Positions 26,828 to 36,750 are shown, counted from the first letter of the stretch. The stretch is 64,000 nucleotides of DNA from DATFVA01 sp963747755 (GCA_963747755.1 CAVVGK010000014.1:1178001-1242000); one strand, 5' to 3'. The notes: generated by a model from the sequence alone, not told the origin. Made by a program: numbers and translations.

Positions 26828-27503
26828 AAAGAAAACAGAAGTTAAGAAGATCTTTGATTCGATTGCCTGGCGGTACGACTTCCTTAATCATCTCCTGAGC
26901 TTCGGGATGGATATTTACTGGAGAAAAAAAGCTCTGAAACTTACAGGGTTTGACTCAAATAGTATTCTGCTCGATGTAGCATGCGGAACGGGCGATGTAG
27001 CAATTGAAGCCAGGAAACAGGGGGCTGAAAAGATCTTTGGAGCAGATTATTCTTTTAATATGCTTCAGCTTTTTGAGAAAAAGAGTGAGTGGATCAAATC
27101 AAGAACAGTTCAGATGGTTGCTGAAAACCTTCCTCTTAAAGATGAATCCGTAACAAACATAACCGTTGCTTTCGGCGTGAGAAATTTCTACGATATACAG
27201 GAAGGCTTCAATTCTTTTTACCGGATATTAAGAAAAGGAGGGAAAGCAACGATCATAGAATTCAGGCTTCCTTCTAATTCCGTATTTAAGGCATTGTATA
27301 AGTTTTACTTTAAGAAAATCCTTCCGGTAGTTGGCGGAATAATATCAGGAGATATGAAAGCTTATAAATACCTGCCTCGTTCAGTTGAGGAATTCGATGA
27401 AAAGGTAAATATGCCTGAGCTTCTGCGGAATTCGGGTTTCAGGAATATTGAAATCTATCCGCTCACAATGGGAATTGTACAGACAATTATAGCTACGAAA
27501 TAG
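26820..27503 (+). CDS. menG: Demethylmenaquinone methyltransferase (UbiE/MenG)
   Basis: A 227-residue class I methyltransferase performing the final C-methylation of menaquinone (or ubiquinone). Motifs are FDSIAWRYDFLNHLLSFGMD at the N terminus, LDVACGTGDVAIEA for SAM binding, the acidic GADYSFNML, and FGVRNFYDIQEGFNSFYRIL followed by RKGGKATIIEF. Menaquinone is the likely quinone in this lineage, hence menG. It starts inside the end of the PAP2 gene, indicating cotranscription with rsmA and PAP2. Confidence 0.95.
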   Translation: MTEKKTEVKKIFDSIAWRYDFLNHLLSFGMDIYWRKKALKLTGFDSNSILLDVACGTGDVAIEARKQGAEKIFGADYSFNMLQLFEKKSEWIKSRTVQMVAENLPLKDESVTNITVAFGVRNFYDIQEGFNSFYRILRKGGKATIIEFRLPSNSVFKALYKFYFKKILPVVGGIISGDMKAYKYLPRSVEEFDEKVNMPELLRNSGFRNIEIYPLTMGIVQTIIATK

Positions 27504-27639
27504 TAACCCTGAGAAAATATCATTTTGAGGGAGTCCTTGAGCGAAATATCTTTTCAAATTCACAGATTTCTTTCTCCGGCCGAATAACAATTTCACTTAT
27601 TGGACCCCCTTTGAAATAAAATCCATCTTTCCAGACTGG

Positions 27640-28413
27640 TTACTGCTTGACGTCGTATGAGATCAGGCTTTGTGTAACCACGGAAGTTGTATCAGAAAGA
27701 TCAATTTCTCCACCAGTAAATGCCCCCAGGATTGCAGCATTTCCCTGCCATTTAATAATTCCGATCCCGTCAACAAGCCAGGCAAATGCACTGTATTCCG
27801 TTGTTGGACTCCCCGGTATTTCCAGACTCAGGGTATATTTTAATCTGACAGCATCCTTATTGGTATCTCCGGAATTTAGATGCAGTATAACACTTTCTGT
27901 TCCATCATAAGCACCATCTACTGTTAACACAGGGAGATTAAATATTAAATAGCTTATGGAAAGCTTAAAAACAGACCAGGTTTTATTTTCTTCGACTGGA
28001 AATGAAAGTACCTTCATCTCTGCATCAAGAGATATGTTATTCCTCAGGCTGTCAGGGATGGAAGCAGATAGCCCGGTTGTATCGAGGAAATAATACAGGC
28101 TGTCATTTGTCTTCCGGAAATATGAGAGCGACATTGAGGAAACACCTGATATATTTATTGAATCGATCTGCACCTGGTAAGTTGTTCCGTTCTTTATTTG
28201 AGTACCGCTGTATTCAGTATTGCGGGTTCCGGTATTTTGAGTTCCGTTAGAATCAGTTTTCGCTACGGAATAAGTATAAGTAGTTCCGTCTCCATTCGGA
28301 AAATATCCCGTGTTATTCTGAACAGGCGGATTTGTACTATTATCTTTATTACAAGCGCTTATGAAGAGCCCAAGTATTATTATCAATGCAGAACCGGAAA
28401 GAATCTTTGTCAT
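27640..28413 (-). CDS. Predicted lipoprotein of unknown function
   Basis: A 257-residue protein with a type II signal peptide: a hydrophobic segment IIILGLFISAC with the lipobox cysteine at about residue 21, then a flexible NKDNSTNPP linker. The mature protein is rich in beta-strand-like Thr/Ser/Tyr pattern (TTYTYSVAKTDSNGT and similar) without a domain I can name. Its start lies 1 bp after the rdgB stop codon, so it belongs to the rhomboid-AhpD-SemiSWEET-rdgB string. It may be a cell-surface lipoprotein. Confidence 0.85.
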   Translation of the reverse strand: MTKILSGSALIIILGLFISACNKDNSTNPPVQNNTGYFPNGDGTTYTYSVAKTDSNGTQNTGTRNTEYSGTQIKNGTTYQVQIDSINISGVSSMSLSYFRKTNDSLYYFLDTTGLSASIPDSLRNNISLDAEMKVLSFPVEENKTWSVFKLSISYLIFNLPVLTVDGAYDGTESVILHLNSGDTNKDAVRLKYTLSLEIPGSPTTEYSAFAWLVDGIGIIKWQGNAAILGAFTGGEIDLSDTTSVVTQSLISYDVKQ

Positions 28414-28414
28414 A

Positions 28415-28999
28415 TTAACCTCCGATTAACTTCTCTTTCAATTTATTAAAAGCTTTAGCCCGGTGACTGATACTGTTTTTTTCTTCAAAGGATAATTCCG
28501 CCAATGTTGACGAATACCCTGCTGGTACAAATAAGGGATCGTAGCCGAATCCATTGTGACCTCTGGGATCAAGAATAATTTCGCCGGCAAGTTCACCGGA
28601 AACGGTAATATACTTATTGCCGTCAAAATAAACAGCGATAGAGATAAACCTTGCAGGATGGGGTGACGGCAGCCCCTTTAGTTCCGATATCAGTTTTTTA
28701 TTATTTTCCGGATCGGACGAGTTTTCACCGGCATACCTTGCTGAATATACTCCCGGGCTGCCATTAAGTTGATCGACAGCAAGTCCGGAATCATCCGCAA
28801 TCACAGCAAGCTGAAATTTGTGATAAATCTCCGACGCCTTTTTTTCAGCATTTCCACTAAAAGTATCCTTATCCTCAATGACTTCCGGAACATTTTCAAA
28901 ATCAGCAAGACTCAGAAGATCAAACGGAAGATCGTTCAGGATTTTTTTTATTTCCCTGAGCTTACCCTGATTTGTGGTGGCGATTATAATTTTCTTCAA
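28415..28999 (-). CDS. rdgB: XTP/dITP diphosphatase (RdgB/HAM1)
   Basis: A house-cleaning pyrophosphatase of 194 residues that hydrolyses inosine and xanthosine triphosphates to monophosphates. Family motifs are ATTNQGKLREIKKIL at the N terminus, ADDSGLAVDQLNGSPGVYSA, GFGYDPLFVP and ELSFEEKNSISHRAKAF. The lysine of the GKxxE loop and the acidic metal ligands are present. Its start overlaps the stop of the SemiSWEET-like gene by 4 bp. Confidence 0.96.
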   Translation of the reverse strand: MKKIIIATTNQGKLREIKKILNDLPFDLLSLADFENVPEVIEDKDTFSGNAEKKASEIYHKFQLAVIADDSGLAVDQLNGSPGVYSARYAGENSSDPENNKKLISELKGLPSPHPARFISIAVYFDGNKYITVSGELAGEIILDPRGHNGFGYDPLFVPAGYSSTLAELSFEEKNSISHRAKAFNKLKEKLIGG

Positions 29000-29253
29000 G
29001 CATTTACTCCTTTTGCCGACTGGAATTTGTAGAAAAGATTTATAACGGCGCCGATTGTAGTCATTGAATTTAAAATTGTAAAGACAGCATCATGCAGAAA
29101 TATTGCATAGATCGTAAGCGATACACTTCCTATAAAATTAAGGATAAGGAAATAGAGGTTAATATTGCATTTTCTATGTTTGACTGTTTCTATGGTCTGC
29201 GGGATCCAGCCTGCAGCGAGAGCCAGGAGTCCGATTATTCCGATATATTCCAT
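28996..29253 (-). CDS. SemiSWEET-like PQ-loop membrane protein
   Basis: An 85-residue protein with three membrane segments, the size of a bacterial SemiSWEET half-transporter. The PQ motif is AAGWIPQTIETVK in the first segment. The second carries NLYFLILNFIGSVSLTIYA and the third AVFTILNSMTTIGAVINLFY. Bacterial members dimerise and move sugars; others in the superfamily have different or unknown substrates. It overlaps rdgB by 4 bp and follows the AhpD-like gene by 20 bp. No substrate can be inferred from the context. Confidence 0.8.
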   Translation of the reverse strand: MEYIGIIGLLALAAGWIPQTIETVKHRKCNINLYFLILNFIGSVSLTIYAIFLHDAVFTILNSMTTIGAVINLFYKFQSAKGVNA

Positions 29254-29273
29254 TATAGTCCTGTTATTCTGAA

Positions 29274-29627
29274 TTATTCTTTTGATTCCGAAAGGATATC
29301 ATCCATCACTTCGAAAGCATAGCGCAGATGAGGGATAACTATTGAACCGCCGACAATCAGAGCAATATTAAATGACTCATACAATTCTTCGCGGGTGGCT
29401 CCCTCCTGTATCGATCTATCGATATGATAGAAGATACAATCATTGCAGCGCATTACCATGGAAGCAGTCAGTCCCATCAGTTCCTTCATCTTTACCGGAA
29501 GTGCGCCATCGATATAGGCTTTATTATCCAGTGCAAAAAATTTATTAAAATCCCTGAAGCCCGAATTCAGGATTTTATCATTCATATCCAGGCGGTATTT
29601 TCTTGTTTCAGAAGATGTTTTTTTCAT
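29274..29627 (-). CDS. Carboxymuconolactone decarboxylase / AhpD-like family protein
   Basis: The core ALPVKMKELMGLTASMV, MRCNDCIFYHIDRSIQEG and ATREELYESFNIALIVGGSIVIPH form the AhpD-like helical fold with the CxxC...H redox triad (CNDCIFYH). AhpD members with this motif act as peroxide- or thiol-linked disulfide reductases. The start ATG at 29627 has an AAAGGA Shine-Dalgarno with proper spacing; upstream in-frame codons lead into non-coding sequence. It is 117 residues. It is cotranscribed with SemiSWEET-rdgB-lipoprotein genes. Confidence 0.88.
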   Translation of the reverse strand: MKKTSSETRKYRLDMNDKILNSGFRDFNKFFALDNKAYIDGALPVKMKELMGLTASMVMRCNDCIFYHIDRSIQEGATREELYESFNIALIVGGSIVIPHLRYAFEVMDDILSESKE

Positions 29628-29726
29628 TCGTAATTTCCTTTGAGCTTTTCTTTCTAACAACAGAATAATTCCCCCGCAAAATATAAAAGTCTGATGAATT
29701 ATCATTAAGAATGGGAGTGGTGTATA

Positions 29727-30398
29727 TTATTCCTGCGGTGATTCATCCTGTCTGTTTTTATCATATGAAATTTCGAGTTTATCAGGAGGGATATCACTTT
29801 CCTCTGCTTCCCAGTCATATTTATAATGCTTATCTTTTTTACGGAAAATGAAAGCGCAGATTATTCCAGAAATGCCTCCGAAGAAATGCGACTCCCAGGA
29901 AATTCCCGGCTGTCCCGGCAAAATACCCCAGACCAATCCCCCGTACAGGAAAGTCACCAGAAGTGAAAGTCCAATAGAGCGGTTATCTCTTTTAAATATT
30001 CCGCTGAAGAACAGAAACGCAGCGAAGCCGTATATCAATCCTGAAGCACCGATATGATAAACCGAACGGGCAAGAAGCCAGACCAGTATCCCGGTTGAAA
30101 TATAAATTATTCCCAGAACCCTGTTAGCTGTTTCCGGATAAAAGTACAGTATGCCTGCTGAAAGCATGAACAGGGGGAAAGTATTTGAGAGCAAGTGTGG
30201 ATAACCGCTATGAATTAAGGGTGACGTAATTATTCCAATCAAACCTGAAACGGTTCTCGGGTAGAGACCGAATTCGTAAGGGAAATTCAGGTTGAATGCC
30301 TGCTGAATAATGAGGATTATCCATAAGCACACTACAAAGCCTCCGGGTATCAGCAGACTCTCCACTATCCGTGTATTATTCTTCTGTTCTTCCATCAT
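29727..30398 (-). CDS. Rhomboid-family intramembrane serine protease
   Basis: Seven hydrophobic segments with the rhomboid signature: HSGYPHLLSNT in the second membrane region (histidine plus asparagine of the oxyanion site), HIGASGLIYGF with the nucleophilic Ser in GASG, and ESHFFGGISGI supplying the catalytic His. The C-terminal 40 residues are charged and cytoplasmic. The ATG at 30398 is preferred; an ATG at 30428 lies 10 codons upstream, without a clear Shine-Dalgarno. It is separated from the AhpD-like gene by 99 bp, so cotranscription is plausible but not shown. Confidence 0.85.
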   Translation of the reverse strand: MMEEQKNNTRIVESLLIPGGFVVCLWIILIIQQAFNLNFPYEFGLYPRTVSGLIGIITSPLIHSGYPHLLSNTFPLFMLSAGILYFYPETANRVLGIIYISTGILVWLLARSVYHIGASGLIYGFAAFLFFSGIFKRDNRSIGLSLLVTFLYGGLVWGILPGQPGISWESHFFGGISGIICAFIFRKKDKHYKYDWEAEESDIPPDKLEISYDKNRQDESPQE

Positions 30399-30494
30399 TC
30401 TAATTCTTCGATAATACAAATTTAACATTATCTAAGTATTATTGAATGTTTAATATGGTGCCAACGGGTTTCTGTGAGGTCAGTCGGTAGATTT

Positions 30495-30534
30495 ATAAAA
30501 ATTCAGCTGTCACACTCAAGCGAATGCGACAGCT
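30495..30534 (-). terminator. Rho-independent terminator after the DUF2911 gene
   Basis: On the minus strand a 10-bp stem AGCTGTCGCA / TGTGACAGCT (one G-U wobble) runs into GAATTTTTA. The stem halves are at 30525-30534 and 30505-30514. It lies 14 bp beyond the stop codon at 30548. Confidence 0.8.
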
Positions 30535-30547
30535 TTCAGCAAATTAG

Positions 30548-31603
30548 TTAAATGTCCTTACCAAAGTTTTTCAGTATGCCTTTTATACGGCTTTTCTGAT
30601 TTTCAGGAGCCATATTATAGGCCTTTGAATAATATTTAACGGCCCTCTCCTTATCTCCTGATATTCCGTATGCTTCGCCAAGACTATCCCATACATTCCA
30701 TGAATCAGGATGATCTTCAGTATTTTTAAGAAATACTTTCAGTGCTTCTGCGTTCTTTCCGCCTTGTAGAAGCTGGTAGCCGTAAGTATTCATTTCAGCC
30801 TCGGTTGCACCTGATATTACCGATTTTTTTAACTCAGCGGCTTCTGCGGATTTACCTTCCGCTTCAAGCAAGCTTGATTTGGTCATCTGGTTTATAAAAT
30901 TTTTATTGAAACCTATTGATTTATCCACCCACTCCTCAGCATCTGCAAGATGGGTATGATTAATCAGCGCATAGGCTGCGATCTGGTTCCAGCCTTGCCA
31001 GAAAAATCCCTGCATGTTGTCTAGTTCTTTCTGCATATGCTGCAGTACGAGTTCATGAATATCGAGTGAAATCTGAATGGGGACTCTCAGTTTTTCCCAT
31101 CGCAGTGAGGCTGTAACCGAATTCTCTTCAGGATTATCGAAAGAATAGCTAAGCCATTCCTGGAAATCTGCCGGTTCCGGTTTCACTGTTACTCGCAGCT
31201 GGTCATCAGCCTCCCTGTAATGGAAGCTCCCCCACGACCAGTAGTTCTTATTAAATATCACTATCCACTCATTTTCCGAAGGAATGAAATGTAGTCCGTA
31301 TGTACCCGCAGGGATATCTTTCCCTTCAATTTTAACAGGGTCGGAAAAAGAAATCGTAGTATTTTCATTTGCCCCGCCTCGCCATACTTCATTATAAGGC
31401 ACAAGTTTTCCCCATACTTCCCTGCCGTTAACTTTTGGACCATGGTAGTTAATCGTTATATCGGTAAGACCTATTGTCTGGGAAACACCCGCTTTCTGAC
31501 TCACCTGCGGAGCCGTGAGCTGGGTCTGGGCAGAAACCGCGGCAGCCAGCATCAGAATGAACAGAATCACATAGAAGATATATATGTTAATTCCTCTTCT
31601 CAT
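30548..31603 (-). CDS. Secreted DUF2911 protein with C-terminal tetratricopeptide repeats
   Basis: A 351-residue protein with a signal peptide (ILFILMLAAAVSAQ). The N-terminal DUF2911 domain (about 27-185) shows its hallmark segments QTIGLTDITINYHGP, YNEVWRGGANENT and YGLHFIPSENEWIVIFN. The C-terminal part (about 240-340) contains TPR-like helices, including AEALKVFLKNTEDHP and WNVWDSLGEAYGISGDKE. The function of DUF2911 is unknown; it is common in Bacteroidota. A strong terminator follows and an independent promoter is likely. Confidence 0.9.
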   Translation of the reverse strand: MRRGINIYIFYVILFILMLAAAVSAQTQLTAPQVSQKAGVSQTIGLTDITINYHGPKVNGREVWGKLVPYNEVWRGGANENTTISFSDPVKIEGKDIPAGTYGLHFIPSENEWIVIFNKNYWSWGSFHYREADDQLRVTVKPEPADFQEWLSYSFDNPEENSVTASLRWEKLRVPIQISLDIHELVLQHMQKELDNMQGFFWQGWNQIAAYALINHTHLADAEEWVDKSIGFNKNFINQMTKSSLLEAEGKSAEAAELKKSVISGATEAEMNTYGYQLLQGGKNAEALKVFLKNTEDHPDSWNVWDSLGEAYGISGDKERAVKYYSKAYNMAPENQKSRIKGILKNFGKDI

Positions 31604-31720
31604 AGTTAACCTCCATTAAATAAATTGGAATACCTGAAAATATGAATTCGATTTTCATCAGACCATTTATTTAGGATGAACGGTAAAAAGAGAAGATGAT
31701 GCCGACTTTCCAATTCCGCA

Positions 31721-34294
31721 CTATTTAGTTAAAATCATTTTCCTCGTTTCTGAAAAGCTGCCTGCCTGAATCCGGTAATAGTACACACCGCTGCTCAAAG
31801 TTTCTGCATTAAAGTTTATGGTATAAATTCCGGGAGATTTTTCAGCATTAAGCAGACTGGCAACTTCACTGCCAAGTACATCATAAACTTTTAGGGTAAC
31901 GAAAGAGGATTGACCAACTTTAAACGTAATATTGGTGGAAGGGTTAAACGGATTCGGAAAATTCTGTAATAAATTAAACTCCTCTATTTTTTCAACGGGC
32001 TGTTTAACATCGACAAACTGCGAAAGATCGACTTTATACATGGATCTTCCATGCGTTCCAATAGCAAGATAATTTTCCACCGGATGAATTTTCATATCAT
32101 ATACAGAAACCACGGGCAGACCATCAGCTATCGGCTGCCAGCTGCTGCCGCCGTTAAAGCTTACAAAAGCACCAACATCACTTCCAAGATAAAGTCTTTC
32201 CGGATAATTATTATCAACAGCAAATGCATTAGCAGGAGCATCCGGCAGATTGCTGCTTATATCGACCCACGTAGCCCCCATATTAGTACTCTTAAATACG
32301 TGTGACTGCGGGTCGTGCCATCTCAACCCGGAAAAGGTAACATATACATTATTCTCATTATTGGGGTCTGCTTTTACCCGGGTAACCCACCGATAGGGCA
32401 AAGCTGATGAAATATCCGTCCAGTCAGATCCATTATTAGTAGTAACCCAAACATGGCTGTCGTCTGTGCCTGCATACACAACGGCCGAATTCGAGGGCGC
32501 CACATCAATAGTTGTAACGGTACCCAGCCTGGTGCCGGGGATGCCGTCTGTCAGGTCGGGACTTATGGCGGTCCAGTTGCTGGCACCATTTGTAGTCCTG
32601 TAGACACGGTCAGTACCATAATATAAAACGTTATGATCATTAGGATCCATCACAACCGGAGTGGACCAGTTTGTAGGTTCATTCTGGTTTATACCGTTCC
32701 TTGCATAGTCAAAATTGTTTCCACCGTCTGTCGATTTTTGAAGAAACCCGTTCTGGGATTCGGCATATATAATATTGGGATCTGTAAAATCCACAATTAC
32801 ATAAAAGCCGTCGCCGCCGATGAGATCGTCCCAGTCATCCAGACTTCCGGTTTGGGTTCTTATAGTATTATTATCCTGAGTACCTCCGTAGAGTTTTTGC
32901 GGATTGTTATAGTCCAGACCAATTTCATAGAACTGGGTATTAGGCATTTGTTTCGGACCAGACCAGGATAAACCGCCATTTGTGGAAATGTAAATACCCC
33001 CATCATCGCCGTTTATAAGATAATCCGGATTGGACGGATCAAATGCCAGAGCATGGTGGTCAACGTGGGTCTGATAAGAAAAATTCCAGTTAGCCCCTCC
33101 GTCAGAGGACCTCATAAATCCAACATCCATAACATATATCTTGGCAGGATCAGAGGGATTTATTCTTACCTGTCCGAAATACCAGCTGAAGTTACTTACA
33201 CCGTCATTAATCTCCATATCGGGATCAGCGTTTGTCCAGGTAGTTCCATAATCAGTTGTCTTAAATAATCCAAGGTAAACAGCACCGTCATTATAGAGAG
33301 CGTATGAGATTTCCGGGTTTGTTTTTGAGAGTGACAGACCTATTCTTCCGACGTTTGTTGATGAGGCATCGGGAAGTCCGGTAGAAGGACCAAGCAGTTC
33401 CCACGTATCCCCGTTATCAGTTGATCTGTATATTCCGCTGGAAGGTCCGTAAAGACGAGATAAGTTCGGTCTCCTTACCCTTTCCCACATTGCTGCAAGA
33501 AGGAAATTAGGGTTATCAGGATCCATTACGATATCAATAGCCCCGGTAGAATCTGACACAAAGAGTGACTGGCTCCAGGATGCACCACCGTTTGTACTCT
33601 TAAATATACCTCTCTGATGTGTCGGAGTAAAATATGAGCCTACAGCAGCAACAAATATTTCATCGGGATCGGAGGGATTTATAATTACGCGACCAATCGT
33701 TTCTGCGCTGTCCAGTCCGATAGCGAACCAAGTAACACCTGCATCAGTAGATTTAAACATTCCGCCTCCGGGCATATTATTATGCCCTCCGTTTGCTTCA
33801 CCCGTTCCGACATATATTATATCTGGATTTACAGGATCGACAGCTATATCTCCAATTGATAAAAATGCCTGTTCATCGAATATAGGCACCCAGGTTTCCC
33901 CTTTATCAGTTGATTTAAAAACTCCGCCTGTAGCTGCGGAACAATAAACTATATTGGAATTCAAAGGGTTGAATTCAATATCGGTTATCCTTCCCCCTAT
34001 ATTAACGGGTCCTGCAAATGTCCAGCTAAGTTCATCCTTTTTCTTCAACGAGTTTTTCATTGCATTAACCTGCCGCAGAGCCTGTGAGTATACATCAGGA
34101 TCTGCCTGCATATAAGGAAAAAGTCTTTGAGTCATCATCCATTCAGATGGTTCCATTGAGCCTTTTGACGTTTCCATAGAAGACGCAAACTGATTGAAAT
34201 ATAAAAACGATGCGGAAACGGAGAAAAGTAAAACAGCTGATAATATTAATCTACTTAATTTCATTATGTGTATTCCCTGGTTAACTGATTTCAT
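31721..34294 (-). CDS. Secreted BNR/sortilin-like beta-propeller protein with T9SS sorting domain
   Basis: An 857-residue secreted protein. After a signal segment, repeated BNR blades of the type GVFKSTDKGETWVPIF, GGMFKSTDAGVTWFAIG and VWVTTNNGSDWTDIS recur through the body, forming a VPS10/sortilin-like propeller. The C-terminal 85 residues are a canonical T9SS type A domain (NFPNPFNPSTNITFKV through KMILTK). Such proteins are exported by the T9SS and displayed at the surface; the ligand is unknown. It has a relative at 45584-47092. Confidence 0.9.
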   Translation of the reverse strand: MKSVNQGIHIMKLSRLILSAVLLFSVSASFLYFNQFASSMETSKGSMEPSEWMMTQRLFPYMQADPDVYSQALRQVNAMKNSLKKKDELSWTFAGPVNIGGRITDIEFNPLNSNIVYCSAATGGVFKSTDKGETWVPIFDEQAFLSIGDIAVDPVNPDIIYVGTGEANGGHNNMPGGGMFKSTDAGVTWFAIGLDSAETIGRVIINPSDPDEIFVAAVGSYFTPTHQRGIFKSTNGGASWSQSLFVSDSTGAIDIVMDPDNPNFLLAAMWERVRRPNLSRLYGPSSGIYRSTDNGDTWELLGPSTGLPDASSTNVGRIGLSLSKTNPEISYALYNDGAVYLGLFKTTDYGTTWTNADPDMEINDGVSNFSWYFGQVRINPSDPAKIYVMDVGFMRSSDGGANWNFSYQTHVDHHALAFDPSNPDYLINGDDGGIYISTNGGLSWSGPKQMPNTQFYEIGLDYNNPQKLYGGTQDNNTIRTQTGSLDDWDDLIGGDGFYVIVDFTDPNIIYAESQNGFLQKSTDGGNNFDYARNGINQNEPTNWSTPVVMDPNDHNVLYYGTDRVYRTTNGASNWTAISPDLTDGIPGTRLGTVTTIDVAPSNSAVVYAGTDDSHVWVTTNNGSDWTDISSALPYRWVTRVKADPNNENNVYVTFSGLRWHDPQSHVFKSTNMGATWVDISSNLPDAPANAFAVDNNYPERLYLGSDVGAFVSFNGGSSWQPIADGLPVVSVYDMKIHPVENYLAIGTHGRSMYKVDLSQFVDVKQPVEKIEEFNLLQNFPNPFNPSTNITFKVGQSSFVTLKVYDVLGSEVASLLNAEKSPGIYTINFNAETLSSGVYYYRIQAGSFSETRKMILTK

Positions 34295-34388
34295 AAAATG
34301 AACAAAAAAGCGTTTGCATTCAATGCTAATTTATATATTTTCAACAAGTTTTATTTTATTCCTCTTAAATAAATTTGGGTGACGGGCT

Positions 34389-36611
34389 ATGAAGTATTTG
34401 GTTGTTATATTTTGTTTTGCCGCTCTATCTGCATACTCTCAATCCGGAAGTAACCAGGAAACGCTTGAAAAGAAATTCGATTCCTTCCTTAAGGCTGAAA
34501 ATATTGATAGTTATATGAAGGTGCTTTCTGCTCATCCGCATTATGCAGGATCTGCATATGACAAAGCAAATGTTGATTTTATTGAAGGACTTTTTAAATC
34601 TTGGGGATTTGAAACGAAGATCGAAGAGTTTACTATACTCTTCCCTACTCCCAAAACCAGAGAACTTGAAATGCTTTCACCTGAGAAATATGAAGCGAAG
34701 CTGAAAGAGCCTGCGATGAAGGAGGATGGAACGTCTTCTCAGACTGATGAGCAGTTGCCTACTTACAATGCCTATTCAATTGACGGTGATATAACTGGTG
34801 AACTTGTATATGTGAATTATGGAATTCCCGATGACTATGATATTCTTGCTCAGAATGGTGTTGATGTAAAGGGTAAAATTGTTATTGCCCGTTACGGCAG
34901 ATCCTGGAGGGGAATTAAACCCAAAGTTGCAGCCGAGCATGGAGCAATAGGATGTATCATCTATTCTGATCCGTATGATGATGGTTATTTCCAGGGGGAT
35001 GTTTATCCGGAAGGCCCGTATAGAAATGAGAATGGAGTTCAGAGGGGTTCACTTATTGACTTCCCGCTTTATAACGGTGATCCTTTGACACCCGGTGTAG
35101 GGGCAACTAAGGATGCGAAACGGTTGAAGATGGATGAGGTAAAAGTTTTTACAAAAATCCCCGTGCTTCCGGTTTCATACGGAGATGCTTTACACTTTCT
35201 TGAGAATTTAAAAGGACAGGTTGTACCGGCGGGCTGGAGAGGAGCTTTGCCTATAACTTATCACTTTGGTCCGGGTAAAACCGTCGTTCATCTGAAAGTT
35301 GAATCCAACTGGGATATGGTACCGATCCGTGATGTAATTGCAAAAATTAATGGAAGCGAATTTCCGGATGAATGGGTGATACGTGGAAATCACCAGGACG
35401 CCTGGGTTAATGGGGCTGGCGATCCGATAAGCGGGCTCTCAGCCCTGTTGGAGGAAGCCAGGGGGATGGGTGAACTTGTAAAGTCAGGTTGGAAACCGAA
35501 ACGTACCATGGTCTACTGTGCGTGGGATGCTGAGGAGGAAGGTTTGATGGGTTCAACCGAATGGGCTGAAACTCACTCAGATGAACTGAAAGAGAAGGCT
35601 ATAGCTTATATCAATTCCGATGGGAACGGCAGAGGTTTCCTGTATGCAGGGGGTTCACATTCGCTTGAACATTTTCTTAATTCGGCAGCCGCCGATGTAA
35701 CTGATCCCGAAACAAATATATCAGTAAAAGAAAGAATGCTTGCGCATCAGCTGGTTAACAGTTCAGCGGAAACCCGTATGAAATTAACCTCAAAAGAAGA
35801 TCTTCCGATTTCGGCTCTTGGTTCCGGTTCGGATTATACACCTTTTATCCAGCATCTCGGTATTGCCAGCCTTAATCTTGGCTACGGCGGCGAAGACGGA
35901 AGTGGGAATTATCACTCTATATATGATTCGTATGATCATTATAAAAGGTTCGGAGATCCCAACTTTATTTATGGTGTTGCCCTTGCAGAGACTGCGGGCA
36001 GACTTATGCTTCGCCTTGCTGACGCTAATGTTCTTCCCTTCAGATTCATCAACTCTTATGAAACCATTGATAAATATATCACGGAATTGATGGAGTCAAT
36101 TGATAATATGAGGCAGGAAACCAAATCGTTTAATGAGAATATAAATAAAAAATATTTTCTGTATGCTTCCGATCCGACAAAAACATATGTTGTTCCCCCG
36201 CTGAAGAAGGAAGTTCCTTATATAGATTTCGCTCCATTGCAGAATGCAGAAATCAAGCTTAAAGAGGTATCTGCAGAATATGATAACCTGGTAAAGAAAC
36301 TGGAAGAATCAGGCACGGCTTTAACGGACAGACAAGCCTTGAAACTTAATGAAACACTGAAGCAGACTGAACGTGCATTAACTTTACCAACAGGTCTCCC
36401 CGGACGTCCCTGGTATATTCACGAATTATATGCACCCGGGTTTTATACGGGCTACGGAGTTAAAACACTGCCTGCAATTCGTGAAGCAATAGAGCAGAGA
36501 GAATGGCATGAAGCTGAGAACCAGATAAAAGTGGTTGCAGGAGTAATTGAAAATTATGCTGCTAAAATTAAATCGGCAGTCGAAATAATTAAACTTGCAC
36601 CTGGCATTTAA
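34389..36611 (+). CDS. Secreted M28-family metallopeptidase (glutamate carboxypeptidase II-like)
   Basis: A 740-residue exported enzyme (signal peptide FCFAALSAYS). An M28 domain follows a protease-associated-domain-like insert (KGKIVIARYGRSWRG). Zinc ligands and catalytic residues appear in order: GNHQDAW (His, Asp), GAGDPISG (bridging Asp), WDAEEEGLMGS (general base Glu), NSDGNGRG (Asp) and NYHSIYDSYDHY (His). A C-terminal dimerisation-like helical domain completes the PSMA-like architecture. It is probably a periplasmic or surface exopeptidase for acidic or oligopeptide substrates. Confidence 0.93.
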   Translation: MKYLVVIFCFAALSAYSQSGSNQETLEKKFDSFLKAENIDSYMKVLSAHPHYAGSAYDKANVDFIEGLFKSWGFETKIEEFTILFPTPKTRELEMLSPEKYEAKLKEPAMKEDGTSSQTDEQLPTYNAYSIDGDITGELVYVNYGIPDDYDILAQNGVDVKGKIVIARYGRSWRGIKPKVAAEHGAIGCIIYSDPYDDGYFQGDVYPEGPYRNENGVQRGSLIDFPLYNGDPLTPGVGATKDAKRLKMDEVKVFTKIPVLPVSYGDALHFLENLKGQVVPAGWRGALPITYHFGPGKTVVHLKVESNWDMVPIRDVIAKINGSEFPDEWVIRGNHQDAWVNGAGDPISGLSALLEEARGMGELVKSGWKPKRTMVYCAWDAEEEGLMGSTEWAETHSDELKEKAIAYINSDGNGRGFLYAGGSHSLEHFLNSAAADVTDPETNISVKERMLAHQLVNSSAETRMKLTSKEDLPISALGSGSDYTPFIQHLGIASLNLGYGGEDGSGNYHSIYDSYDHYKRFGDPNFIYGVALAETAGRLMLRLADANVLPFRFINSYETIDKYITELMESIDNMRQETKSFNENINKKYFLYASDPTKTYVVPPLKKEVPYIDFAPLQNAEIKLKEVSAEYDNLVKKLEESGTALTDRQALKLNETLKQTERALTLPTGLPGRPWYIHELYAPGFYTGYGVKTLPAIREAIEQREWHEAENQIKVVAGVIENYAAKIKSAVEIIKLAPGI

Positions 36612-36750
36612 TTTCGCCAAATTATTTGCCTGACAATTAACTTTGCCGGTATTAACAGAGGCTGCCGGCATCTTCTGTCGGCCATCTGTCGGCCTCCACC
36701 AGGCTTATGGCCTCATCTCCACCCCCATACTATGGAGCAATTTTCTTAAG

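Noticed and set aside
27504..27639. A possible remnant or repeat in the menG-lipoprotein gap
   Set aside because: It contains no hairpin with T tract, no coherent ORF and no recognisable RNA fold.
36612..36750. Short repeats with CTGTCGGCC in the M28-DUF1028 gap
   Set aside because: Only two imperfect copies, consistent with chance or a weak convergent terminator; nothing more can be supported.
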